Positions 13,301-20,626 of a stretch of DNA of 21,405 bases are shown one piece after another (the stretch's first letter is position 1; every line of letters begins with the position of its first letter). The stretch is from JBHENN01 sp046262015 (lineage in GTDB: Bacteria > Actinomycetota > CADDZG01 > WHSQ01), in contig JBHENN010000099.1 in assembly GCA_046262015.1 (NCBI GenBank), positions 1 to 21,405 of the forward strand, read 5' to 3'. Both the position numbers and the translations under genes were made by a program. The notes under the pieces are model-generated. The model had not been told where the DNA came from, searched no databases, and worked only from the letters and a program-made list of their open reading frames with translations.

Positions 13301-14986
13301 GTGTTCTCCAGGATCCTGATCGCCAACCGGGGCGAGATAGCGGTGCGCATAGCGCGCACCTGCCGCGACCTCGGCGTGAACACGGTCGCGGTGCACTCCG
13401 ATCCCGACGCCGGCGCTCGCCACGTGCGTCTCGCCGACGATGCCGTCGCTCTTCCTGGGACGGCCTCGGGAGACACCTACCTGAACCAGGAGGCCATCGT
13501 CGTCGCCGCCCGGCGCGCCGGTGCGGAGGCGATCCATCCCGGTTACGGCTTCCTCGCCGAGAACCATGGGTTCGCGGCCAAGGTGCGCGACGCAGGGCTT
13601 GTCTGGATCGGTCCTCCACCCGAGGTCGTGCGCGCGGTTGGCGACAAGGTCGAGGCGCGAGGGCTCGCGCGTTCCGCGGGGGTGCCCGTCGTCCCCGGGC
13701 TGGAGGACGCGCCGATCGACCGGGCCGCGGCGGCGGACTTCGCGCGCACGCACGGCTATCCGATCGCGATCAAGGCGGCCGGCGGCGGCGGCGGACGCGG
13801 CCTGAAGGTGGCCCGCGCCGAGGCCGAGATCGAAGATGCGCTCGCCGCGGCGCGCCGCGAGGCCGCCGCGTACTTCGACGACGACACCGTGTATCTCGAG
13901 AGGTATCTCGAGGCGCCCAAGCACCTCGAGGTGCAGATCCTCGCTCCTCGGGCTGCCGCGCCTCTGTGGCTCGGCGTGCGCGACTGCTCGTTCCAGCGGC
14001 GGCACCAGAAGCTCATCGAGGAGACCCCGCCGCCCCGTCACGCCGGCCTGGTGGCGGCGATGGGGGAGGCTGCGGTCGCCCTCGCACGCGCGTGCGGCTA
14101 CGAAGGCGCGGGGACCGTCGAGTTCCTCGTGGATGCGGACGGTCGTTTCTACTTCCTCGAGGTCAACGCCCGGCTGCAGGTCGAGCACACCGTGACCGAG
14201 GAGGTGCTGGGGATCGATCTGGTGGCATGCCAGCTCAAGATCGCCGCCGGGGACCAGCTTGGGTTCGGACAGGCCGACCTCGTGGCGCGGGGTCACGCGA
14301 TCGAATGCCGGATCAACGCGGAGGACCCGGCGCGCGCGTTCCTTCCGACCCCCGGCCGGCTCACGCGCTACGTCGAGCCGGGAGGGCCGGGGGTCCGCGT
14401 GGACTCGGGCTTCGAGGAGGGTGACGAGGTCCCCGATGCCTACGACTCGTTGATCGCGAAGGTCATCACCACGGGCGACACGCGCCCGAACGCACGCGCC
14501 CGCATGCTGCGCGCTCTGGGGGAGATGCAGGTCGACGGCGTTGCAACGACGATCCCGGCTAACCGCCTGCTCCTCGAGACCGACGCGTTCGTCGCGGGCT
14601 CGCACACGACCGCGACGATCTCATCCGAGCGCCTCCTCGACGCGCTGCTCGACCCCGGCGCGCCCGCCGTGGCGGGTGAGGGGGAGGTCCTCCTCGTGCA
14701 GGGGCGCCCGGCGCGCCTGTGGCATCCGGCGATGGCCCCATCCGCCTCCGCGGCCAGTCGCGGCGCGCCGCCGGGCGGCGATCTCGTCGCGCCGATGCAC
14801 GGGACGGTCGTCGACGTCCTGGTCGCCGAGGGAGAAGAGGTCGAGGCCGGCGCCCCGATCGCGGTGCTGGAGGCGATGAAGATGGAGACGGCGGTCGTGT
14901 CCGTGCGCGCCGGGACCGTCAAGCGGCTCCTGATCGCCCCCGGCGAGACCGTCGCCGCCGGAGCGACCCTCGCCGTGGTGGAGTGA
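13301..14986 (+). CDS. Acyl-CoA carboxylase alpha subunit (biotin carboxylase plus BCCP), probable 3-methylcrotonyl-CoA type
   Basis: This is the second biotin carboxylase/biotin carrier subunit of the window, 561 residues. It has MFSRILIANRGEIAVRIART at the start, the ATP-grasp loop GGGGGRGLKV, RDCSFQRRHQKLIEE, EVNARLQVEHTVTEE, and a C-terminal biotinyl domain with EAMKMET, K527 being the biotin site. It is about 100 residues shorter than typical bacterial MccA; the shortfall lies in the linker/BT region around residues 450-490. The GTG start is preceded by GAGGAAGG at 13284-13291 with 9-nt spacing, in the end of the lyase gene. Being in one operon with the beta subunit, it is the natural partner (liuD role). 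Confidence 0.92.
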   Translation: MFSRILIANRGEIAVRIARTCRDLGVNTVAVHSDPDAGARHVRLADDAVALPGTASGDTYLNQEAIVVAARRAGAEAIHPGYGFLAENHGFAAKVRDAGLVWIGPPPEVVRAVGDKVEARGLARSAGVPVVPGLEDAPIDRAAAADFARTHGYPIAIKAAGGGGGRGLKVARAEAEIEDALAAARREAAAYFDDDTVYLERYLEAPKHLEVQILAPRAAAPLWLGVRDCSFQRRHQKLIEETPPPRHAGLVAAMGEAAVALARACGYEGAGTVEFLVDADGRFYFLEVNARLQVEHTVTEEVLGIDLVACQLKIAAGDQLGFGQADLVARGHAIECRINAEDPARAFLPTPGRLTRYVEPGGPGVRVDSGFEEGDEVPDAYDSLIAKVITTGDTRPNARARMLRALGEMQVDGVATTIPANRLLLETDAFVAGSHTTATISSERLLDALLDPGAPAVAGEGEVLLVQGRPARLWHPAMAPSASAASRGAPPGGDLVAPMHGTVVDVLVAEGEEVEAGAPIAVLEAMKMETAVVSVRAGTVKRLLIAPGETVAAGATLAVVE

Positions 14987-16926
14987 CCGGGGACACGCTC
15001 GCCGGCGTCGCCTTCCAGCTGATCGCTGCCGCTGTGGCGGGGTGGGCGGTCTCCGAGGTCGGGCTGGAACGCCTGCGGACGTCCGGCCCCGGCCCCGAAG
15101 CCCTTGCCGCGCCCCTCCCTCTCCCGGAGCGAGCGCTTGCCGCGCTCGCGGGCTTCGTCCTGTTCGCGTGCGCGGCGATGGTGCTCCACATCGTCTCGGG
15201 GGGAGCGGTCTTCGGCACGCCGTGGGCGCTGCCCGCGCTCACCGTTCTCGTGGTGCTACGCGCCGCCCCCCGGCGGTGGCGCTTCCTTCGTCCCGGCCGA
15301 GGCGGGCTCGTCGCGGCGGGCGTGCTGGCGCTCGTCCTCGGCTGGCTCTACCTGCGACCGGCCCTCGCGGGGTCGTCGATCCGGATCGGAGACCCGGGGT
15401 GGCACCTCGGCTGGACCGCCCAGGTCCTCGCGGGAGAGGCCGTTCCCACCGGGCCCGCTGCCGACCTCGGTCGCAACGCGTACCCGTGGGGTCTGCACGC
15501 GGTGATGGCGGCGTTGGTGAGACTGGCCCCGGGGACCGACCCTCTCGTGGCGCTGGAGTCGCTGCACGTCGTGGTCGTCGCGGGGATCCCCCTGGCCGCG
15601 GCGTGCCTGGCGCGCCGGGTGCGACGGGACGCCGGCCACTTCGCCGCGGCCGCGGTCGCGCTGATCGCGGGTTTCGGCTGGTTGCGGGCGGAGAGAGCCG
15701 ACCTCGTGACGAGCCCGGCCGAGGCGCGCTACGGCGCCGACCTCGTCGTCGCCTCGCCCAACGCGGTCTACGAGCTGTTCCCACCGGCGCTGCCGCGCGA
15801 GCTCGGTCTCGTGCTGCTCGGCGCGGCCGCCCTGGCGGCCATGGCCGCGCTGAGGGCGCGCAGCCGGCCGGCCGCGGTGGTTGCCGGTGTCGCGACCGGG
15901 TTGGTCGGACTGGTCAGCGTGCCGCTGTTCGGGACCGCGGTCGTGTGGACCCTCGGCGCGACGGCGATCGCACCTCGGGGTTTCCGCAGAGCGTTCGCGG
16001 CGAGCGTCTTGCTCCCGGCAGGCTTGGTCTTCGCGTTGTGGGCGAGCCCGGTCCTGGTGGACGTGATGCGGTACGGGGGCTTCGTCGGCATAACGCCCGT
16101 GCTCGGCAAGGAATGGGCATTGCCGACCTCGCTCGGAGCGTGGGGCTTGCTCCTGCCGGCGGGACTCGCAGGGGCATCGATCGCGGCGCGCCGGGGCGTG
16201 GCGGGGCGGCTGCTCGTCACGATCGCCGCCTCGAGCGCGCTGTTGATCGGGCTCGCGATCGCGCGCGCTCGCTTCGGGTGGGATCTGAACGGCAACGCGA
16301 CCCTCCTTCACCAGGGGCGCATGTGGCCCGGTGCCCACCTCGCCGCCTCCGCCCTGGCCGGCGTCGCCCTGGCGGGCGCATGGGCGGCACCCCGGGCAGT
16401 GGTGGGACGGGTCTTGGCGCTGAGCGTCATCGCGACAGGCAGTCTCTCGCTATGGGGGGCGTCGACCTACCTGCGGGATCTGGTGGCGCGCGGCGACGCG
16501 GGCTTCGTCTACGGGGCCGACTTTCTCGCGCCCGAAGGTTTCGTGCACGCCGCGGCCGCGCACCTGGGGCCGGACGATACCGTCCTGGTCGACAGCGCGT
16601 GGGGGGACAAGGAGATCTCGTTCCTCCTCTTCCAACTGTCGGGCGCGCGGATCGCACGCTACGACGACCCGGCGCTCGACGGCAACGATCTCCGCATCCG
16701 CTTCGCCGACCTCGCTCGGTCGTGGGACGAGCGCGCGCGAGCGGGAGGCTTCCCCGCCGAGTACGTCGTCGTCCCCGACGGTCCCGGCGCGCCCGTGCCT
16801 CGGGTCCGTGTGGGCGAGGCGTGGATAAACGGCGCAGACGTGCTCGCACGCGGGACCTACAAGGAGCGCCGCTTCGCGCTCGTCGAGCTGGTCCGCCCCG
16901 TTATGCCAGCAGAGCTCGCGCGATGA
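14983..16926 (+). CDS. Large polytopic membrane protein, possible GT-C-type glycosyltransferase
   Basis: I do not recognise a named family. The 647-residue protein has about 12-13 hydrophobic segments between residues 6 and 492, followed by a soluble C-terminal domain (about 505-647). After an early transmembrane segment comes DPGWHLGWTAQ (residues 137-147) and then YPWGLHAVMAAL (167-178). This layout, an acidic residue plus His in a first large outer loop and an aromatic-Pro-Gly-His block, resembles GT-C glycosyltransferases or mannosyltransferase-like actinobacterial membrane proteins. The soluble part contains VLVDSAWGDKEISF. The GTG start overlaps the carboxylase stop as GTGA, so it is coupled to a catabolic operon. 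Its last 26 bp overlap the convergent dehydrogenase gene. The function call is a guess from architecture. Confidence 0.75.
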   Translation: MTGDTLAGVAFQLIAAAVAGWAVSEVGLERLRTSGPGPEALAAPLPLPERALAALAGFVLFACAAMVLHIVSGGAVFGTPWALPALTVLVVLRAAPRRWRFLRPGRGGLVAAGVLALVLGWLYLRPALAGSSIRIGDPGWHLGWTAQVLAGEAVPTGPAADLGRNAYPWGLHAVMAALVRLAPGTDPLVALESLHVVVVAGIPLAAACLARRVRRDAGHFAAAAVALIAGFGWLRAERADLVTSPAEARYGADLVVASPNAVYELFPPALPRELGLVLLGAAALAAMAALRARSRPAAVVAGVATGLVGLVSVPLFGTAVVWTLGATAIAPRGFRRAFAASVLLPAGLVFALWASPVLVDVMRYGGFVGITPVLGKEWALPTSLGAWGLLLPAGLAGASIAARRGVAGRLLVTIAASSALLIGLAIARARFGWDLNGNATLLHQGRMWPGAHLAASALAGVALAGAWAAPRAVVGRVLALSVIATGSLSLWGASTYLRDLVARGDAGFVYGADFLAPEGFVHAAAAHLGPDDTVLVDSAWGDKEISFLLFQLSGARIARYDDPALDGNDLRIRFADLARSWDERARAGGFPAEYVVVPDGPGAPVPRVRVGEAWINGADVLARGTYKERRFALVELVRPVMPAELAR

Positions 16927-18091
16927 CCATCCGCTGGATCTCCGAGGTCCCTTCGAAGATCGTGTAGATCTTCGAGTCGCGGTACCACTTCTCGACCGGG
17001 AAGTCCTTGATGTATCCGTATCCGCCCAGGATCTGCACCGCTTTCTCGGTCACCATGACGGCGGTCTCGCTGCACTTCAGCTTGGACATCGAGCCTTCCG
17101 CCTTCGTGAACGGCTGGCCGCTCGCTGCCAGCCAGGCGGCCTTGTGGACGAGCAGACGCGCGGCCTCGATCTCGGTGGCCATGTCGGCGAGATGGTTGGC
17201 TATCGACTGGTGCTGCCCGATGGGGACGCCGAAGGTGACCCGGTCCTTGGAGTAGTCGACGGCGAACTCCAGCGCCGCCCGGGCGATGCCGACGGCCTGG
17301 ATCGCCACCGTCGGACGGGTGACCTCGAAGGTCCGCAGCGCGGCCGATGAGCGCCCGGTCGCCTCGCCGCGCCGCGCTTTCTCGAGCTTGCCCTCGAGCT
17401 TCTCCATGCCGCCGAGGACGCGGTCCAAAGGGATCCGGCAGTCCTCGAGGATGACCTCGGAGGTGTCCGACGCGCGGATGCCGAGCTTCTTCTCTTTCTT
17501 CCCCGGGCGGATGCCGCCGTCGGCGCGCTCGATGATGAACGACGCCTGTCCGCGGTGGCCGAGGTTGGGGTCGATCGTCGCCACGACGATGTACACGTCG
17601 GCCACCCCGCCGTTCGTGATGAAGACCTTGGTGCCGTTCAGGACCCACTCGTCGCCGTCCCGAACGGCCCGGGTTCGGAGCGAGCGGACGTCCGAGCCGG
17701 CCTGCGGTTCGGAGACGGCGAAGGCGCCGACCTTGGGGTCCTCGGGGGTGCCGAACATGCGGGGCGCCCACTCGATCAGCTGCTCCTGGGTCCCCACGCT
17801 GGCCAGCGCCGAGAGCGGCAGCCCGGTACCCATCAGGCACAGCCCGATGCCGGCGCAGCCCCAGAAGATCTCCTCGGCCACGAGCGGCAGGGTCAGCCCC
17901 GTGGGGTCCGCCTGGGCCTGGATATAGACGTCGAGCGAGTAGAGGCCCGCCTCGGCGGCCTTCTTCAGCACCGGCCAGGGGAACTCCTCGGTCTCGTCGT
18001 AGTGGGCCGCGACGGGCCGGATCTCCTTCTCCGCGAACTCGTGCGCCCACTTCCTGAGCTCCTGCTGCTCCTCCGTCAGCGAGAATTCCAC
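16901..18091 (-). CDS. Acyl-CoA dehydrogenase
   Basis: This 396-residue flavoprotein oxidises an acyl-CoA at the alpha-beta bond, passing electrons to ETF. It opens MEFSLTEEQQELRKWAHEFA and has AFAVSEPQAGSDV (FAD/substrate loop), WVLNGTKVFITNG, RVTFGVPIGQHQ and LGGYGYIKDFPVEKWYRDSK. The catalytic base is E380 in FEGTSEIQR, the position used by short- and medium-chain enzymes. An insertion of about 20 charged residues (near 235-260) precedes the C-terminal helical domain. The GTG start has a clear AAGGAG 5 nt upstream. It is divergent from the R2lox-SCP2 gene across 85 bp containing a palindrome. A liu-like role is possible, but the residues are not those of isovaleryl-CoA dehydrogenase. Confidence 0.94.
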   Translation of the reverse strand: MEFSLTEEQQELRKWAHEFAEKEIRPVAAHYDETEEFPWPVLKKAAEAGLYSLDVYIQAQADPTGLTLPLVAEEIFWGCAGIGLCLMGTGLPLSALASVGTQEQLIEWAPRMFGTPEDPKVGAFAVSEPQAGSDVRSLRTRAVRDGDEWVLNGTKVFITNGGVADVYIVVATIDPNLGHRGQASFIIERADGGIRPGKKEKKLGIRASDTSEVILEDCRIPLDRVLGGMEKLEGKLEKARRGEATGRSSAALRTFEVTRPTVAIQAVGIARAALEFAVDYSKDRVTFGVPIGQHQSIANHLADMATEIEAARLLVHKAAWLAASGQPFTKAEGSMSKLKCSETAVMVTEKAVQILGGYGYIKDFPVEKWYRDSKIYTIFEGTSEIQRMVIARALLA

Positions 18092-18110
18092 GTGCGCTCC
18101 TTCTCGGGGT

Positions 18111-18132
18111 AACTTGACCCGACAGTCAAGTT
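18111..18132. promoter_or_regulatory. Perfect inverted repeat, probable operator
   Basis: Half-sites AACTTGAC and GTCAAGTT are exact complements separated by the six bases CCGACA. The repeat lies in the 85-bp gap between two divergent genes, the acyl-CoA dehydrogenase and the R2lox-SCP2 gene. Such symmetric 8+8 sites are typical of TetR- or GntR-type repressors. The two half-sites also embed TTGAC on both strands, resembling -35 elements. No regulator gene is in the window, so the binding protein is unknown. Confidence 0.65.
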
Positions 18133-18142
18133 TTCTCGGCTA

Positions 18143-18148
18143 AGGATA
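18143..18148 (-). promoter_or_regulatory. Putative -10 box for the acyl-CoA dehydrogenase
   Basis: The minus strand reads TATCCT here, about 51 nt before the dehydrogenase GTG. A transcript from it would start just before the 18111-18132 palindrome, so a repressor bound there would sit over the initially transcribed region. No clear matching -10 can be chosen for the plus-strand gene. Confidence 0.35.
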
Positions 18149-18176
18149 GACCACCTTTCCCGAAAGGACGTGCATC

Positions 18177-19448
18177 GTGTCGGACGAGCTGCTGGAGAAG
18201 GAAGAGACGATCTCCTACCACCGCCTCTACCGGCTGTGGGAGGACAACCCGTGGTCGGCGACCGGCATCGATCTCTCGGTCGACCGGCAGCATTGGTTCA
18301 GCCGCTTCGACGAACACCAGCGTGAGGCCGCATTGTGGAACTACGCGATGTTCCTCGTGGGCGAAGAGTCCGTCGCTCGCACCCTGACGCCCGTGCTCGA
18401 CGCCGCCGAGGGCTTCCCCGAGAGCATCTTTCTCACGACGCAGATCGTCGACGAAGCGCGCCACCACGTGTTCTTCGACCGCTTCCTGCGCGAGGTCGCG
18501 AGCCAGGGCTCCGACACCGCGTCGACCCTGCGCGCGGTGGACCGCCATCTGACGTGGGGCTTCCGCCAGGTGTTCGGCGAGCTCGACCGGCTGACCGATG
18601 CGCTGCGCAAGAAGCCCAAGGACAGGGTCTTGCTCGCGCAGGTCATCGCGCTCTACCACTTCATCGTCGAAGGCGTCCTCGCGATCCCCGGGCAGCACTT
18701 CATCAAGCGCTACATCGACAAGCTCGGCATCCTTCCGGGCTTCGGTGAGGGGATCGCGATGGTGGCCAAGGACGAGTCCCGCCACGTCGCGTTCGGGATC
18801 AGATTCCTGGGCGATCTGGTCCGCTCCTCACCTGAATGCCGCGCCGCCGCGATCGAGCTGTGGGACCGGGTCCTGCCGTGGGCCGTCGGTGTCTTCATCC
18901 CGCCGGGACGGGACCGGTCCTACGTCGGGTGCTTCGACTTCACGATGGAGGAGATCTACGCGTTCGGTCTGCGCTCGTTCGAGACCAAGCTGCGCCGGAT
19001 CGGCGTCGACCCCGTCGAGATCCGCCTGCTGAGGTCGCAGGACCGGACCGCGAGCTACGAGGAGCGCGCTCGCCAAGCGTGGGTGCTGATCGACGACGGG
19101 GTGGTCGGCGACGACCGGCGCGAGCCGCGTCTGTCGCGCGAGGGTTTCGAGATCCTCTTCTACGGAATGACGCAGCTGACGGACATCGAGTCGGCGCGCG
19201 CGCTCAACGGGCCGATCGAATGGGACTTCACCGACGCGGAATCGTGGCATCTCGTCGTGACGAACGGGCACGTCGAGGCGAAGCCGGGACGGGCGGGGGC
19301 TCCGGCCCTGCGGTTGGAGGCAGCATCGGCCGACTTCGCCAAGATCGCGGTCGGTCGGATGAACCCCCCGTGGGCGCTCGTCAAGCGCAAGCTGCGGGTG
19401 CACGGCTCGTTGGCCGCTAAGGCGAAGCTCCCGAAGCTGTTCGACTGA
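18177..19448 (+). CDS. R2-like ligand-binding oxidase (R2lox) fused to a C-terminal SCP2 domain
   Basis: This 423-residue protein has two parts. Residues about 15-300 are a ferritin-like di-metal domain. Ligands E63, E93, H96, E165, E200 and H203 occur with the spacing of the M. tuberculosis R2lox (Rv0233). The pair that forms its Val-Tyr ether cross-link is also kept, V66 (E63+3) and Y160 (E165-5). The residue four after H96 is Phe, so the radical tyrosine of ribonucleotide reductase R2 is absent. Residues about 322-423 look like an SCP2 sterol/lipid carrier domain: ALNGPIEWDF, WHLVVTNGHVEA, and the ending WALVKRKLRVHGSLAAKAK. R2lox proteins bind a long-chain fatty acid at a Mn/Fe site, and SCP2 domains bind acyl-CoAs or sterols, so an oxidase acting on a carried lipid is the inferred role. 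The GTG start has AAAGGA 8 nt upstream. It lies between two acyl-CoA dehydrogenases. Confidence 0.85.
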   Translation: MSDELLEKEETISYHRLYRLWEDNPWSATGIDLSVDRQHWFSRFDEHQREAALWNYAMFLVGEESVARTLTPVLDAAEGFPESIFLTTQIVDEARHHVFFDRFLREVASQGSDTASTLRAVDRHLTWGFRQVFGELDRLTDALRKKPKDRVLLAQVIALYHFIVEGVLAIPGQHFIKRYIDKLGILPGFGEGIAMVAKDESRHVAFGIRFLGDLVRSSPECRAAAIELWDRVLPWAVGVFIPPGRDRSYVGCFDFTMEEIYAFGLRSFETKLRRIGVDPVEIRLLRSQDRTASYEERARQAWVLIDDGVVGDDRREPRLSREGFEILFYGMTQLTDIESARALNGPIEWDFTDAESWHLVVTNGHVEAKPGRAGAPALRLEAASADFAKIAVGRMNPPWALVKRKLRVHGSLAAKAKLPKLFD

Positions 19449-19457
19449 CGCGCGGAC

Positions 19458-19463
19458 TACTCT
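19458..19463 (+). promoter_or_regulatory. Putative -10 box for the second acyl-CoA dehydrogenase
   Basis: TACTCT (TANNNT) ends 8 nt before the ATG at 19472. There is no good Shine-Dalgarno sequence in the 23-bp gap after the R2lox-SCP2 gene. The arrangement resembles the near-leaderless starts of sdhD and the biotin carboxylase, but read-through from upstream is equally possible. Confidence 0.35.
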
Positions 19464-19471
19464 CAGGCAAG

Positions 19472-20626
19472 ATGGATCTCGACCTCGCGCCCGAGCAGCA
19501 AGAGTTCGTCAAGACCGTCCGCGCGTTCGTCGACGATGCGATCCGGCCCCACGCGGAGCGATGGGACGAGGAGCACGAGCTCCCTATGGACGCGGTTAGG
19601 CAGATGGCGGAGCTGGGCCTCTTCGGGTTGCCGTTCCCGGAGGAGTACGGAGGATCCGGCGCGGACTTCCTGACGCTCTGTCTCGCCATCGAGGAGATCG
19701 CGCGCGTCGATTCCTCTTTGGCCATAACGCTCGAGGCCGCGGTCGGGCTCGGCGCGATGCCGGTCTACAGGTTCGGATCGGAGGAGCAGAAGCGGACGTG
19801 GTTGCCGCCCCTGGCCGCGGGCGAGGCGCTCGCGGGCTTCGGGCTCACGGAACCGGGCGGGGGCTCCGACGCCGGCGCCGCGCGCACCACCGCGCGCCTG
19901 GACGATGGGACCTGGGTCGTGAACGGCTCCAAGTCCTTCATAACCAACTCCGGCACGCCGATCACATCGTTCGTGACGGTGACGGCGCTCACCAACGATC
20001 CCGGTGAGGAGCGCGAGACGTCGGCGATCATCGTGCCCGCCGACACCAAAGGTTTCGAGGTGGGGAAGCCCTATCGCAAGATGGGCTGGTGGCACTCGGA
20101 CACCCACGAGCTGTCGTTCGCCGATTGCCGCGTGCCCGAGGAGAACCTCCTCGGGGAGCGCGGCAATGGTTTCAAGAACTTCCTGCGGATCCTCGAGGAT
20201 GGGCGGATCGCGATCGCGGCGCTGGCAACCGGTCTGGCACAGGGGTGCGTCGACGAGTGCCTCTCCTACGTGCACGAGCGCACGGCGTTCGGTCGTCCGA
20301 TCGGGAGCTTCCAGGCCCTGCAGTTCAAGCTGGCCGATATGGCAACCAAGGTCGAGCTGGCTCGCCAGGCTTACTACCGGGCCGCGTGGCTGAAGGAACA
20401 GGGCCGCCCGTACCGGAAGGAATCGGCCATGGCCAAGCTGTACGCCTCGGAGATCGCCGTCGACGTCGCACGGGACGCGGTGCAGATCCATGGCGGCTAT
20501 GGGTACATCGAAGAGTTCCCGGTGTGCAGACACTTCCGCGACTCGAAGATCCTCGAGATCGGCGAGGGGACGTCCGAGGTGATGCGGATCCTGATCGCGC
20601 GCGAGCTCGGTCTGCCGTCCGCTTGA
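19472..20626 (+). CDS. Acyl-CoA dehydrogenase
   Basis: This is a second, distinct acyl-CoA dehydrogenase of 384 residues. Motifs are MDLDLAPEQQEFVKTVRAFV at the start, GFGLTEPGGGSDAG, WVVNGSKSFITNSG, RTAFGRPIGSFQALQFKLAD and IHGGYGYIEEFPV. The catalytic base is E365 in GEGTSEVMR. The helix-G position used as base by isovaleryl-CoA dehydrogenase (Glu254 in the human enzyme) is Gly here, in LEDGRIAIAAL. A short- or branched-chain substrate such as 2-methylbutyryl- or isobutyryl-CoA would suit the context but is not shown. The ATG lies 23 bp after the R2lox-SCP2 stop; the rnd start overlaps its stop. Confidence 0.94.
   Translation: MDLDLAPEQQEFVKTVRAFVDDAIRPHAERWDEEHELPMDAVRQMAELGLFGLPFPEEYGGSGADFLTLCLAIEEIARVDSSLAITLEAAVGLGAMPVYRFGSEEQKRTWLPPLAAGEALAGFGLTEPGGGSDAGAARTTARLDDGTWVVNGSKSFITNSGTPITSFVTVTALTNDPGEERETSAIIVPADTKGFEVGKPYRKMGWWHSDTHELSFADCRVPEENLLGERGNGFKNFLRILEDGRIAIAALATGLAQGCVDECLSYVHERTAFGRPIGSFQALQFKLADMATKVELARQAYYRAAWLKEQGRPYRKESAMAKLYASEIAVDVARDAVQIHGGYGYIEEFPVCRHFRDSKILEIGEGTSEVMRILIARELGLPSA

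Noticed and set aside
16901..16926. Convergent 26-bp overlap of membrane protein and acyl-CoA dehydrogenase genes as a sign of a frameshift
   Set aside because: Both C-termini look complete and short tail-to-tail overlaps are common in compact genomes.
18177..19448. Ribonucleotide reductase R2 subunit
   Set aside because: There is no radical Tyr four residues after H96 (Phe instead), no R1 gene nearby, and the cross-link Val/Tyr pair plus a C-terminal lipid domain fit R2lox better.
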